A DNA stretch of 64,000 bases from Opisthocomus hoazin (taxonomy: Eukaryota; Chordata; Aves; Opisthocomiformes; Opisthocomidae): positions 71,406,308-71,470,307 of the forward strand of contig NC_134454.1 in assembly GCF_030867145.1 (NCBI RefSeq). Reading direction: 5' to 3'. The notes below the pieces were generated by a model. The model was given only the letters and a program-made list of their open reading frames with translations. It searched no databases and was not told the origin of the DNA. Positions 32,561 through 47,600 of this stretch are shown here, in pieces. The position numbers and the translations under genes were made by a program. The first letter of the stretch is position 1. Every line of letters starts with the position of its first letter.

Positions 32561-35500
32561 GTTCAGGACTACACGTGGTTGCTCTAGATTCCCTCTTGAA
32601 TCCTAACCTGCTTTGCTGTTGGTTTCTGAGCTTTGGTGGCCACTCTCCTTTTGTGAAGAGAACGGAAAATAGCAAACTTTTATTAATCTGAACTCCTTGC
32701 AAGGGAAGCAGCAGAGATCCCAAGATGAAAGAAAAATAGAAACTCTAGGGTTTTTTTCAGGGATGTGGGTGGAGGGACATCTTCAGGGGCATGAAACTGA
32801 TTCATTTTATATTCAGGTTGCAGTAGCTACTTCTTTTGACTCCCTTCTCTGTGATTTTCACCAGCTGACCTTTTCACACTGTGATGACATCTTATTTTGT
32901 TCCTAAAGTGACTTCCTTTCCCCAGGTATCTACTCTAAGGAAAGATGGAATTTGATGTACACAGATCAGTTGCTTTGAGGAAATAATTTTTACTACTGAC
33001 TGGATGTATTAGCTGCTGCCAGATTTAAAGGGTTTATTCATCCCGTTAGACATAGTTTGGAACCATAGAAATAGTGTTTTTTTTTTCTCCCAGGCCTTAG
33101 ACAGTTAAGCATTTTGCAAGAATACCTTCAGGAATCCACTGCTAAGCAATAAGGTGTTGGATAAAAATGGACTGACATTGTACACGTGACGTTAACTTGC
33201 AAAGGGTAAAGATGGATTTGGGTTTAAAATAGAGCACAGAAGTTGGAAAATCTCTTCTGGTCTTTCTTTTGTCATTCTGGGATACTAATTTCATTTGTTT
33301 TGTCCTAGGTCACTTAAAATTTATGGTAGTGATAATATACATGCATGTTGTAATCTGAGTGCAATTATGAATGAAATATTTGGTCCTGGGCTATTCTGAA
33401 GCTCTGCTGTCAAATACAGAATGTGCAGCAGGTAGCTGCAGGGAAAATGCAGTCACCAGCGCTGGGATTGCCTGTCTGATAAGCCAGATGAGGGAGGATG
33501 CACTGGAGGTGGAGAGGGAGCCTGCCGCTAGCAAGAGGAGGAACATGCTGCCCCTTGGCTGCATACCACCTCTGCTGTCACATCCTAGCAGTTCTGGTGG
33601 CACGTGTTGAAGGAGGGCACAAATGGCTTCTGCCTCACCACTGTTTCCCTCCGCTATTTGCCAGAAGGGAAGGGGAGAGGGATGGGTATCTGAGCGGGTG
33701 AGAGTACAAACCAAGTAAATGGAGGCATGGAGTAACTTTCCTCGCTTGCCCTGAATTCGAGATAGACTGTGGCTGTGCAAGCAGCTGCACCTCTGCTATT
33801 GATAGTTTTACTCCTGGAGAGACCTGTGCTAGCACTGGTTGTTATCTGTCCCAAGCCTCCGTTTGGTGCCCACAGCTCTTTTTCCCTTGCACGTGGGACA
33901 CCTGTTCCAGGGTTGTATGGGGCTTTGCCTCTCAGTCTAGCTTAAGTCAGTATTTTTAGATTTCAAGTAAACCTTGCCAAGTAGCTGTGCAATTTGTTCT
34001 TATCATTTGAGGGATGTAGAATGACAGACTCCGAGTACCTGTGCTGTCGTCTGCAGAGGCGCAACAGTGAAGTTTCTGAATTAAGTCACCCATTTTACAG
34101 GTAGGTCAGCAATTAAAAAAATGCAAGGAACTTGGTCAATGAACAGACTTTACAGATGCAAAGCACAGCCAGGCATGACAGTTAAAATTAACATTTCAGC
34201 ATGACCTAGCCAGCTATATATTTCATTAAGCAGAACTTGTAAAGTGCCTTGTGGAAGCACCATCTGCTGATTTCCAATAAAACTGCAAATGCTCTGGAAA
34301 CTTTCTGCTCTTTGTTCTGTGTTGAAAAGGGCGCAGTGCTAAATGCTAAATCCAAGGCACTTCCAGCTTGGATCCAGATTTGAATCGGAATAAGTTGTTT
34401 ATGTCACTCTGTAGTTTATGGTGTGCTTTTCTTCCCTATGCAAGTTAGTGGAGAAAAACTACTACAACCTGAACTTCTCCTCTGTGCTTTCCAGACCATG
34501 TGACGTACCATCTACAGGATCATTCCTGGTACTTTTAATAATGACTTGTTGTGATATTTATAAACATCCTGGGAGATTCCACTTCCTGATTACTTACATG
34601 ATAATTATGCAAAAACAAACCACCTAAGTCTAGTGCAGGGCCAAGATACGGTATGCCAGCTGAATACACTAGAGTAAAAAAGCAATGACTCATTTACAGA
34701 CCTGTTCTCCAGATTCATTTATAAACAAAAGGAAAAAACATTGTCAAGGAAATAGTGGTTGAATGGGTTTTCATAATCCTTTCTAGGTAGAATGACTTGG
34801 AATACATCAAGCTCAGAAATCGTGAAGGGGATGGGATATTTTACAGGGCTGGATCATATGTGAGAAGAACCAGGGTATCCTATTGCATTATCAGGTTTCT
34901 TTTTATGTGTGGACAACTGCCTTTCATCTTACAGCATGTCGACTGAAGACCTCAAGAGCAGAACATGCGTTTTGCTTCAGAGTTAATGAGAATACTGTAA
35001 GTAATGGTGAAAGCTGCCTCACAATGCTGCAGAATAATTTTACAGAGGAGGTGAAACATGACTGTCTTCCTCAGACTAGTTGTATAAATAAAGTTTGTGG
35101 GACTACTCACATCAGTAGAGTGAGAAATATTTGACCCATGATCTTACATATCAAATGTCTTTACATATTATTAACGATCTATAAATTTGGACATAAAAAT
35201 GTGACTTGTTAATGCCAAACTTATGTCAAGTGGAAGAGAAAGAGAAAGAACAGAGTCTTTCCTATACGGTTTGTCAAGACCTTTTTCAATAAACTTGTAA
35301 GTGGCCCACAGCCATAGGTGCAGATTATAAATTAGCTTGGAGGCAGGTGTTTCCGTGGCTGCAGGGAAACTAGTGCCAACATGTATTCACAGACCATATC
35401 CACAATATCCAAACTAAAAGTATGTGCCAGTGCTAGCAATAGACAACTAATGGAAGTAAGCTTATGATGCTGGAACAAATTTCCTATCTACTGAAACTAA

Positions 35501-38500
35501 AAATAGAACCATAAATACTACAGCTGGAAGATTATTTTTGATCTCTGCCACCATTAAGATTTCCATCTCAGACATTTTGCTTGTAATAGTTCTGTTTCGA
35601 TATGTAAAATCATGAAAGATAGCGATTTTTTCCTCTCTTTTATTTGTTTCTCTCTTTGTGTCTCACACACATGAAGATAAAGGGTAAAAGAAAGGAAAGA
35701 AGTTTCAGTTCTTTATCTGGGACACAGAAATGACAATGCTGAGTGAGCTGGTGCCTCAGTGCAGTCATCTGTCTCTGTCAGAGATCACCTCAGCCAGAAG
35801 CCTCTGAAAAGGACCGAGAAACCCCAGGGCAGACAAATATGGAATAATGTGACCGCAGGGAAGATTCTTTATTGTGGTAGTCAGTTAGCGGTCAGCTCTG
35901 TGCCTGAAACGTGCATCGATGCTCTCACTCTTACAGAGAGGGGGTCTGTCTACTGTATGTAACTCCGACAGTTTTGACCTGTCACAGTCTAAGCCCTTTG
36001 AATCCCCTAAATTCTTTGCCTGGGTTTTAATATTGTAGCAATGAGTTTAACACTTAAGTAAATCAGGTCTTTTCATCTCTCCTAAAAAGAACTTCTATTT
36101 TGATGGAAATGTGAATTAGGAACATATAGTTCGGGACCACAGCCATTTAGATTCTTACCTCTGATAATTTCCAGCACTGAATGATCCAGAAAGGAGTGTG
36201 GAGAAATACATGATGTACAGCACAAAACGTTCAGAATATTAGTTGGAAACGTTTGGAGCTTCATGCATTGGTGCTGCTTTTTTGTCATCATGAGCTGCCC
36301 AGGGGAGCTGTGTGCCAAGTCAGGGTGGCAGTGATGGGGGAGCTTCAGCTCAGCTCTCTGCACTGGCAGTCTTTTGCAGTGTCCCAAGCGCTCCAGTGGC
36401 AAGTAAAAAAGCTCAAGGACAAACATGCCGTTCTCCTTGCCAGCCTCTGTTCTTGTTACGGTGGTGTCTCAAGGTAGCAGGAGGCTGGGCTGCTGCAGGG
36501 TTGGGTGACACGTGCAGGAGGGCAGCTCGCTCCCAGGTATGTTACCCTCCTGGGTGAACAGAAGATGCTTCCCAGGGTTGCATGAGCCACAGAAATGCCA
36601 CACTTGGGGCAACATTATAGGAATGCTTCCTTTTTAATATTTAAAGTGGGCTGCCTTTTAAATTTAATTCTCTCATTTCATGAAGACAAAGTGTAAATAA
36701 GATTATTCACGTTTGTTATGGGATTGCCTAGTGACCATCTGTGGGCCTCATTGTGGCAGCCATGGTTCAAATTTAGAGTAACAGACAGTTCCTAATTCTC
36801 GTATCTCAACATCTAAATAGACCAGACAGATGAAGGGTAAGAAAAGTGGCACAAGATGCAAGCAAAATAGGAGTATTCACTTTACATCTTTTATACCATA
36901 TTATTTTACGGTGTGTGCTGTGGGTTCTGGTTTTATTTACTTCCAAGTTGAACAGTCCTAATGTTATAAGACTATGGAATCCTTCTCATGGCTGTAACAT
37001 GCTTATCAGCTGTCTCCAGCCACTTTCTATTTCTGTTAAATCCTTGCTTAGGTGGAGTAATCAGAACAGAACATAATATTCAACATGAGGGCATACCACT
37101 GATTTGCATTACAGCATTCAGATATTTTCAGTATTATTCCTTATTACTTGCTGACCAAGGCAGTTGGAACAGATGTTCCCCCTGAGCTGTACACAATGAC
37201 ATCTAGTTGTTTTTCTTGAGTCCATAAGCAATGCAGAAGTGGTTCAAATTATGCTTGCCATTGTACATTGCTTCCTGAATTAGTGTATTAATATTATTTA
37301 TTATCTGCTCATACGCTGCACAAAAAAAAAAAAGAAGGCTTTTCACAATGGGTTAAGTAAATGGGGATGGTGGAAGGCTTCTCCTCTGTAAGACTGCAAA
37401 AGTCATGTCTTTTTGATGAATATATTATTAAAACTTTTCTTTGCTGAATTTTTGGACATGGAGAAGTTTCCAGTAGTGAGGAATGGCTATAGAGAGGCAA
37501 GACTTGGGAGGCTGTGTAATTACTACATACTCCTCATCTTGCATAAGATAGGATTATCTACAGGTTGTAGTTCTACAGGAGCCGAACACTTAGGCTTGGT
37601 AACTGACTTCTGCCGCTTCCCTTTTGCTTTTCTGGAGCTCTGCCTGAAGGATAGTCAGCAACACTTTCTGTGGTGACTGCTAAGGGTTACTTTCTTCTGA
37701 TCCTTTTTAAACAGACACTTTGGGTAGTTTTAAATGTAAATAATTTAACAGATTCTAGCCAGCAGTTACTAAGGCTAATGCAGCCATAGCATCTTGTTTG
37801 TAAAAGAACAACCAAGCCAAATGCATTCAGTTCTGAGGCTTTTGCCATGACATACGCATATGATTTAACAGCCTGCCTCCCCTAGAATGGTGCATAATGA
37901 AAAAATAGCTAACATCTACCTGTGGGATAGCTGTATCTGCAGAAATCTAGAATGTAGTTTCCCAAGTAGTATAGCACAGATTACACTTTTGTCACAATAT
38001 TTGTGCTTTTAATTTTTTTTAGAGTAATTTTGTGTGTGAAAAGGATTTATCAAGAAAGTTAATATTGTTGTGTTGTGTCTTATGCCTTATTGTCAAGTAA
38101 CAGAATCACATGTTGACCACTGCACCTGCACATACCCTTTATTATATGTTTTGAGGCATGAAAAGGAACAATTCTGCGATATCCCATATTGAGATGTATG
38201 GAGCTGGCTTCAAGACAGCGCAGACCTGTATGAAATGAGAAAGTTTGAGGGCTTTGTGAACTTTTATAGAGGATCAGGAGAAAGCTGTTTGGCACAGGTG
38301 TTTCTGTAATTGTGATACACTGGAAAAATTCAGCGTGTTCAAGGGCACTTATGCTGTGGCTACAGCTGTTCTAACTCATACTGCTGCACGGACGATGCAG
38401 TGTTTTAGTGTTAGCACACTTGGTTGTGTAATATAAAACAAATAGGAAAGGGACTATTAGTTAGACGAAGGTGGTGCTCTTTTTTGTTGTTGTTGTTTTA

Positions 38501-41500
38501 TGAGTTTTTATCCCTTCTCATAGAAATGCCACTGGCAAAAACTGTGTCATGACAAATTGACTGGGGTGGAGAGTGGCCAGATACCTCCTAACACCTCCGC
38601 TTCTCCCTCCTGTTCATCTTCATGTGCCACTTGGTTTCCCTGAGCTAAGAAGCATAAAGCACAAATGCAGAGGGAGAGACCAAGGTGGGGATGTTTTGAA
38701 TCTCTCCTGCAGCACTGAAGTATGGCAGTATAAGATATTCTTTCACTCCCTGACTTGGGGTTTGTTCCTGTGCATTTAAAAGAAAAGCAGTCTTGAACTC
38801 CAAGGAGATTGGATTGCACAGAACTGGTTTCAATTCTATCAGTCTTGTACTGTTTGCATCTGGTGATCTGAACTAATTTCAAAACAGGCACTGGCATTGT
38901 CATTGCTGCTGTTGTCTAACTTTTCTCTAAAGGACAACAGTTTTATTTCACATGGAGAATGAATATATGGTCCTTGCCTACAGAATAGTCCAGTTTGTGC
39001 TGGAAAGGCATTTATGGAGTTTCTACTCTGAGCTTGCAGTCGGCTGCTTCTGGGACTGGTGCTGGCTCAGGAAGACCTGTATGAGTGGCCAGTGTGGTCC
39101 TCTACCTACCTGCCTTCTCTGGATGATAATGGTTATTGTGCAGTGAGATTGTGCATCTGTAGCCACTTTCACATTTCCACAGCAATTTGACAGAAATATA
39201 ACAGCGGGTGGTAGACTTTATCCCTAGTAGGTCTACGAACAGTGAAGCTATTGAAATGTACTTTCTTACAGAGCAGTATTTTGTGTTTTTTGTGGTTAGA
39301 ATGCCTAGTGTCTAATAAGTTACAGACTCATGCCACAGTTTTTCCCAGGGACACTGATAGGAGCCATTTTCTCATTCTTGCTATCTGTTTTCATGAAGCT
39401 TGTAGACACCTAACATCTCTGTGAGCAATTCCCCTCTGCCATATGGGTTAATTAAACTGAGTAATGGCTTCAAAAGCTTTGAAGGATGGCCAGAGTTGGT
39501 GAGAGAGAAATACACAGATGCACAAGCATGTGCACAGACACACACATACGCAGAATGCTCACCATAATTAGCCTAATAAGATTATTTTTGCTGGAAAAAG
39601 AGGCTCAAAATACAAAAAGAGAATGAGGAACAAAGTTGGTGAAAGTAACAGGGGAAATTCTGTAGCATAAACAAAAACTTAGCTTGAGTTAGATCTGATT
39701 CCTCCAATGCTTCTCATTCTTTCTTCATTAATCTTGATGTGTCTATAACAATTTCCGTGTCATTCACTGTCTTATTCACAGTGGTGTAAGTGAATAGTGA
39801 AGCAGATCCAGTGGGATGAACAGAATGTCTCTTGATAAGGGATTCTGCTGTAACCACCAATGGTGAGCCATACAGGAAGGGTACATTTTTGGACAGTTTT
39901 AGTATAAAATCCACTGTCATTCTGGAGGCCAAGCCTTTTGTAGGAACTTCAGTGGAGTAATGCCAATGTACGCCAGACACCAAGCAAATGAAGAGCTTTA
40001 GCTTACCGATTCTAACATTCACTCTACTCCCTTACAATTTTCCCTACACCTGGAGTGAAACTCAACAGACTTCACACGATGGTAGGAATTAATGTCACCT
40101 GACTTATATTTTGAAAAGTTAGATGTTTAGTATGCATTAGTTGTCTATCCTCCTGAGGGAGAGAAAGAGGAAGAGGGCAATCATTTTAGTGATGATTTCA
40201 GGATGGAAGAAATGCACTTTGGAGGTACCTTCGTGGGCAGCCTAGACTAGTAACTCAAAAGTAGATACACTACATTTGAATTGCTAATGTGAGGTAAGAT
40301 GAGTATTACCTAGAGCCTCTGCTGACACACATGGACTATGTTAAAAAGGTCTTAGCCAGAGTTTGCCATGCTTAATATGGCTTGAAACTTCTTACTGCTT
40401 ATGAAGTATCTAGCTATTATCATGTACTTCGAGATTTTATTCCTTTTCAAAGATTTGCAAGTTGTTGATGGTGGAAGAATTCCTGTAGTTGGTGTTGGTT
40501 TCACTACGAAAATGTTCATGGTGCTAACACGTTCTGCTTCTCATGTATCTACATGGTAAATTGAGTGATCAGCCTTCACAAGACGTTCATGGTACCCAAA
40601 TATTTCTAGAGTTCTGTCACATTTTATGGACATGAATGACTGCGTATCCCTTTTCCCAAAGAACAATTTTGAAGTGAGGAAACTTTGAGAAACTGGTTCT
40701 TGTCACAGCATTGTCTCTCCTTTGAACAATCTTTCTCATTAGATGGCTCCATCAATCTTCTTATGGAAAGGTGATAATATCTTATCACAACACACAGAAG
40801 GTAACATCCATCTTCCATTTCTGTCTCATGATTCATACCCATGTGTATTTCCAGTTTCTGTGTGGTTAGAGGTTGACATATATACAATCAGACTTTTTCT
40901 AAAAAGGCAGTGAATTTTATTATTTATTTAAATAAGGCAGAATGATATTGTGTTTATTTAATAGGCATTTCTTTTATCAAATCTCCTGTATTTTACCTTA
41001 AAGGATCATATGGATAATCTGGTAAAATTGTAAGACCACTTACACAAAACTTGTAATAGCTTAACAAAAGTTAACAATAGTAGCATATCACTTACTAAGC
41101 CTGTAAAAACTACAGCAGACCGGTAATCTTACTGCTGATGATAAATTGAACTTTTCCATTTCTACTACTACACTAATAAGGAGGAAGAGTTAAAGACCAG
41201 CCGCTCTGTGTGGATTGGATAGTTTACCCTTTCCTGGACTGGAAATATGTTATTTTCTATTCTTATTCCTTTAGCAGACATGCATATAAAAAGGCTACCT
41301 CTTATTTTAATAACGTATGGTTGGTGCACACATCTGTTCATTTAACTGTACCCTACTGTTGTCCTACATCTGTCTTCAGGGCATTACATTAAGGCAAAAT
41401 CAGTCCTGCAAAACCAACATACTCCATTTGCTTCTTTTCTCTCTCTGAATTTTCCTCATCTTCTGTATCTGTCTTCTAGACTAATTGGATTATTTAAGTT

Positions 41501-41640
41501 CATTCAAACTTGAAATTTATTGTCAGATATTTTTCAGACACTCCCCTATAAAAGTATCCTGGTATATTTTACATCCAGATGAACATGGCAAATTAACATT
41601 TTATTTAGTACAGTAAAGTAAAGTATCACCTTGCCTGTAA
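32561..41640. other. Intergenic, no gene recognised
   Basis: About 9 kb of AT-rich sequence with only short chance frames. At 34083-34140 a stretch (CACCCATTTTACAGGTAGGTCAG..CAAGGAACTTGGTCAATGAAC) faintly resembles a MIR core, too weak to call. No CR1 piece seen. Confidence 0.45.
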
Positions 41641-41653
41641 TTGTGTTTTCCTA

Positions 41654-41681
41654 AAAAAAAGGAAAAAAAAAAGAAAAAAAA
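41654..41681 (+). repeat. A-rich low-complexity tract
   Basis: Runs of eight to ten A separated by GG or G. No adjoining retrotransposon body recognised. Confidence 0.8.
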
Positions 41682-44600
41682 TCAGAAATTGAACTTAATG
41701 TCTTCTCAGACAGTAAAATCAAAGCTAAGTGGTCTGTAAGCAGGTTCGTGACGATTCAGAGATCTATGTTGTAAGATCCCAATCTAGCAAACTGTTACAA
41801 TAAGACTAAGATATTTGCCCATGGGCCTTTAAAAGAGATGCAAATGTGGCTGACCTTCCTGTCTCCTCTTGTGTGACCTGACATACAAGGAATATTCTGG
41901 AAGAATCAATGAAGTGAACAGTAGCAAAGCCAGAGAGCAGAAATCTGACCTCAGAGATGATAAGCATGCTATGAATGCTTTGATAGAAAGGCAGGGTGGC
42001 AGACAAAGTTCAGGTATAAAGAGTTTCATGGAAGGAAAGCTGCAGGCAAAACTGAAAACAGAATCCTGAGGAGACAATAGGCAGAAATGTTGTCAGCACT
42101 GACACTGGAGCAGGAGACAAGGGAGAAGGAGAGAAGCTATATCTATAGGGAATGGAAGGGATACGAAATCCCAATACTGAATGGAAGATGTTCAGATTTT
42201 GCTGTGAACCATGAGTTGAGTGTAAGATAAGAGTTTGGATTATCTGGAGTCCTAGAAATTACAGCAGTGGTAGTAGATGTTGGCAGGTGTTTTGCCAATG
42301 GTGTGTGAGCAAAGAGTATGAAATGAAGGAAGACAGGAATGAAGTGATTCTGCTACCAGTAGGGTTTTATAGTGACAAAAGAATGATTTTTTTTTTAATT
42401 TTCTTCAGGTGTACTGTTGACAAAACATCAAGACATTCAAGCAACAACTACTGTTTGGAGACAGCTGGAGAAAGAGGAGGTAAAGATGTTATAAATCAAA
42501 AAGCCAGGTGGTGGGAGGGCAAGTGACATATATTATGAACATCTTACTGAGCCAGCAAAGAGCAAGGGTGGAGAGAGATCCAGAAGGAAGAAGGCACAGC
42601 TGAAGACAATGTTTCTGAAAGAACAGTGAAGTGGGACATTACTATAATGCTTTGATGCTTTGCCCTTAGAACATACTGATGTAAAGGTTTATGGTGTGAA
42701 TTGGAGTCTGAGGAGGAGCGTTGCTTATGAGACTGCAAATTTCTTTCCATGCATGAATTTACTTTTCACCCAAGCTTCTGGGTCTCAAGTTGTACTCAAA
42801 GGCCCAGATTCATCTTGCCTAAACATAGGTAGGAAGTACTTGTGACAAAGCCAAACTACCGTTCTAAGTCAGGGATCCCAGCACTTTGCATTCTCTTTTC
42901 AGACTATACGAGAGATTACATTTAATGGCAATGGGAATGGATTAGGGCCAAGGTCTTAGTTCTGCATGTAGGGGGCATAGACAAGACTTGGGATTGTGTA
43001 TCTGCCCATCATACTTTATTTAAGAGAGATATGGATATTTAAATGTATCTTGTAGTGTAGTTGCAGTATAATAATTGAGTTAGTTATATGCTTTACTGTC
43101 ACAAATTTTGAATCTATGATTAATTAGAAACAACCAAAAGGCAATACGTCACTTCTAAAGTTCACAAAGGCTGGAAAATATTTTAATTTTTAATCAGCAG
43201 AAAAGAGGGACGAGCAAGGAGAAAATATGGGGAAATATTTTACAAAGGGGTAAGACATCAACTACCAGCCATATAGACACACAAAAAAAGTGTGTCCATA
43301 GTGAATTAGCAGGGTTCTGCATTACTGTTGAAGGCAAGGAAGGATAACGCTAATATTACACAATACATTTGTTTCACATGTTTAATTAGATTTTGTAGAA
43401 ATGGAAAAATAATTTGTTTTTATGGAACTACTATCAGTCTGTAACCCAAAACCTCTTTCAATATTTAAATGTTTTAATATAAACCATTCATATTGGACTA
43501 AGTAAAAAAATATGTCCAAAATGGAAGTAATCCAGATAATATGCTCTGCTTTCTTTTACAAGCCTCAAATATCTTCCATTTTACTAACAGTTTTATATCT
43601 GTATAAATGTAGGTAGGAAATATTTGTAACATAAAGATGTATGGCCACTTTTTACATTACTGAATGGGTTGTATGCCAGCAGTATTTTAGGCACATTATA
43701 CCTCAGTCTGACTGTGGTGTTGATTTCTTTGTAGAGTCATCAGAGAGCTACAGAAAGCCATCTTTTGAAAGACATTGAGGATTACTTTGTCATCAGACCA
43801 GTTGGATCTCAGCTGGACTGCTTGTCATCAGCTTGCTGCAATCGTTTATTGTGTTGTCGCAAGCATAGGCAACCTTTTCTGAGGCTTGGCCCAGAGGATT
43901 GCAAGAGCGCTGATCTGAACTGGTGAACAAATAGAGATCTGTGTTGAGGGGAACATCAAAAGTTAAGGATGCAATAGGCACAATTTTGCAAAACTTTGAG
44001 ACGTGTTTCTTTGGAACCTCTCAAATCACTGGGCAAAATTTTTCAAAATTAATTAATTCAGCCTACATTGAACATGATCTTGTACTGAATGTAGGTCCAT
44101 AGAAACAAGTTATACTATTTATAGGGCCAAATGTGAGTGCTGTAGAACTGGTTGGTGGGAAGTGTGCAGTCACCTATGCATCATTTTATAAGGCCTTTGA
44201 ATTGGCTCTTACAGATCTTATGGGTGACACAATTGTGTCTGAATCCACAGCATGCACGTGGATTCATGTTAAAAACCATGCTTGGAGTCCTGAGCAATGT
44301 TTCAGAAAGAGAACTTCCTTATCCTGAGTGCAAACAGTATTTTTGTATTTTAAGTCACATATCTGACAATCTGGCAGAGGTCAGACTTGGTGAACCTACC
44401 AAATGAATAGTCAGAACAGCAATTTTTTATTTAGAAGTACAGCTATTGTCTACTTGTCGTCCTCTCCCTGGGCACATGCAAGGCCCAACAGTGCTGTCCC
44501 AAAATATCATTTTCTTGTCAGTTTGGATTGTCTCGATTATCATTATCCTAATGCTGGATAATACTAAGATTAACTTCACAAAAAATTTGTAGTGTAAACT

Positions 44601-47600
44601 TGAGGCATTGTTCTGAGATCTCAGGAGTCAATGATTCTCCACACTGTGAAGTATCACACTATATGAGAAACTTGAGATGAAAAAGACCCATGTTGTTAGG
44701 TAAGAGAAGCCAAAGGAGGTGTTTGGGTACATGAGAAGAAAAGATGCTTGAAAATGCCTCCATAGAGAGAGCCTTCTGACTGCAGCCTTGACTGACTCTG
44801 GAGGCTCAGATAGTGATCATCATCAGAAAGGCTTCCCACCAAGTGTGCCTCAGCTCAGGAGTATGGCAGTAGTCCATGCAACTTGTGCACAGCAAGAATG
44901 GGTGGGCCATCCAAGCCAGGTCAAGGACTGTGACAAATGCTTCTTTAGTGATACTAAGTAGCTCTCTGATCTTGCTATGTCCAGGTATTAGCACTGTCTT
45001 CCATCTTTCTTCTTTCTGCTTCAAATATTTTTTTCCCCGAAACCCAAATGCATCTACTGGCAAATATTAAAAAACCTCCTATGTAGTTAAAGGCGGGGAA
45101 AGGGTAACTTCTTCATTTAACTAATAAATCTGATTAGAACTGTGTGTGTGGGAAGAACAGGCAAGCTGGAAGGACATAGTTTACATTCTACTCAATGACG
45201 TTGCTAAAATCAGTTAGGAGGCAAAACTTACAGACCGCTACAGGAAAAAATTTTCTGCCGTTTAACTTACATTTGCAACATCTTTTGAGATCTTCAGCAA
45301 AAATTCTCTATTATCAATGATTTAAAGTGTTAATCATGTTATTCTGTTATTATTTGAAATAACCCAGTTGTCTAGGAACATCAGTTTAGAAACACTTTTT
45401 TTGGCTTTCAGTTTCATGCAGAAGATACAATTTTGTGGAATATATCTCTTTAACTGCTGTATTATCTTCAGAAGTTTTTATTTTTCCGTGTCTATGTTTT
45501 CAGTGAGGGAGGGCAGGAAGTCATAAATGATTCATAACATTTTGGGATGTGCTGCTTTCTCTGATGACGTCTGATTACAAAGCTGGGCCCACTTGTTAGC
45601 AAGAACATCACAGAGGATGTTTTCAGCTCCATCCTCTTATTAATCACTTCTTAGTTCTTGTAAATAAGCTACGCAAGTACATCCTTAATACGTCATAGGC
45701 ACGCTAATGAATAACTGGCAGTTTAGCTTAGAGAAATGTAGCCCAGAAATTTTTATATGTATTTTCTCACCACTGGGGCCCTTTTCTTTCCATTCTATTT
45801 AATTTGTCTGAGGCAATTGTTCTCAATTTCAGAGCCTTGAATCCAAACACTTATTTTTTGCAGTTATTTTAAAATGTATTTCCACCCCCAAAAGAGGAGT
45901 TTGTTCAGAGAAGCAGGCTTTTAAAAATCAGGAAACATGTATAAAAACAAATCTATTAAACAATATTTGTCTGAGATCCCACTGATATTTTTACTGCAAT
46001 TTTTAAAATCTGTTGGTATTTTAATGAGGTCTTTTTTTTCTGTCCATCTGCTTCTTCAGCTTGATTTTGCAGAAAATATATAAATCCTGCATTTATGACA
46101 TCACAGTTTGTGCCATGGAATTTACTATGCTGTCACAAACACTATTATGACTACGTGACAGTTTGAAATCAGATGATAAAATATATTCCAAGTAAGAAAA
46201 TATGTCTTTAAGTCAAGACATTATAAATGGGAGAAATAAATCAGTCTTCCTAAGTGCTGAGCACCAGCCTGATGCTACACAGACACAGAATGAGGCATTT
46301 TTTTACTTCACAGAGCTCCCAACCTGATGCAGAGGCATTACAGAGGAGGCTTGCAATACGCCTGGCAGGAATATAGGCTGCAATCAGGCATGAGACTGAG
46401 TGTTATTGCAGTTGTGTTGGAGGAAGGCGCTGATGAAAAAAGACAAAAAGAGACTGGAGAGCCACTGAAGTTAGAGATACTCCATGCACTTCGGAAGCAA
46501 ACTAAGAAAACATAGGGTGAACTCATACACACAAAGACAGAGTTCCTCCATCAACGAGTGACTGGAGCATGGAATGTACTTCCAGGCAGCTGGAGAGGGT
46601 GGCAAAGCAGTCAGAGGAGTCTGGGCAGGGCAGAAATCACAAAGGGAGGGAGAGTCAGTGGATATTAGGGCAGCGGTACAACTGCAGCTCTGTTGTGCAA
46701 ACTTTGAAGGGCTGACTGCACCCTGGCACAGAGAGGGTAGTGAGGAATTCAAAGGGATGAGCACTGCGTTCTTGAATAGTGAGAACAGGAAACGAGACTG
46801 GGCAAATGAGAACAAAAAAAAAGAGGATAAGAGAGAAAGATTGTGGAAGTTGGTATAAAGAGTGCCTGAGTCACAAGTAAGGCTTTTAGTGCAGAAATGA
46901 GAAAGAAAGGATAAATGCTGGAAGAACATGAAGGAAAAACATAGAATTTTTGAGGAGTTTGGGTGTGAAGGGAATTCAGGTAGAGACACAGAGAACATGT
47001 AGATATAGAAACCTCTCATGCAAATATAAGCAGAGCTACAAAGGTATAAGCTTACAGAAGTCTGGGGATCATGTCTGAGAATTCGAAAGAGAGGAAAAAT
47101 AAGATACTGACTGAAATACTGAGAAGTGTGAGAGCAGTGGATGGAAAACTAAGGCAGGCTGAATTTGAGACAATAACCAGCAAGTAGTCAGGGAGATGTT
47201 AGTGTGGCAGTGGAGAGAAGTGGAAATGCTGGGAAACTAGGGGTGGAGGTGCCCGAGTACCTGGAAGGGGAGCTGTGGGAACAGCCGCCCTCCCATGGAT
47301 AAAGAACCCATAGATGGTTCTGCCATTTTCTACCCTGTGCTTTTACTGTTGTGGAGGGTCCTGCAGTTGCCTTGGGGAACAGAGTTCCCAATGAGCAAGT
47401 CAAAAATCTACTGAGTGTTGACACGATTGAAAATAGAAGTAGCAGGACAGTACTGTATGTAAACATTGCACATACATTACATCAGAATACAGGGAACAGT
47501 GTCTATCTTCCCTCCTGTTCATAAGTAGGCTTATAACAAGGTTCCTTTCTCTGTGGCAGAAATTTTCCGCCTTGGTGCTAGACGACTTTGATCAGGGCAG

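Noticed and set aside
46471..47019. 182-codon minus-strand frame
   Set aside because: Explained by the purine-rich opposite strand; no domain, no splice context, low-information sequence.
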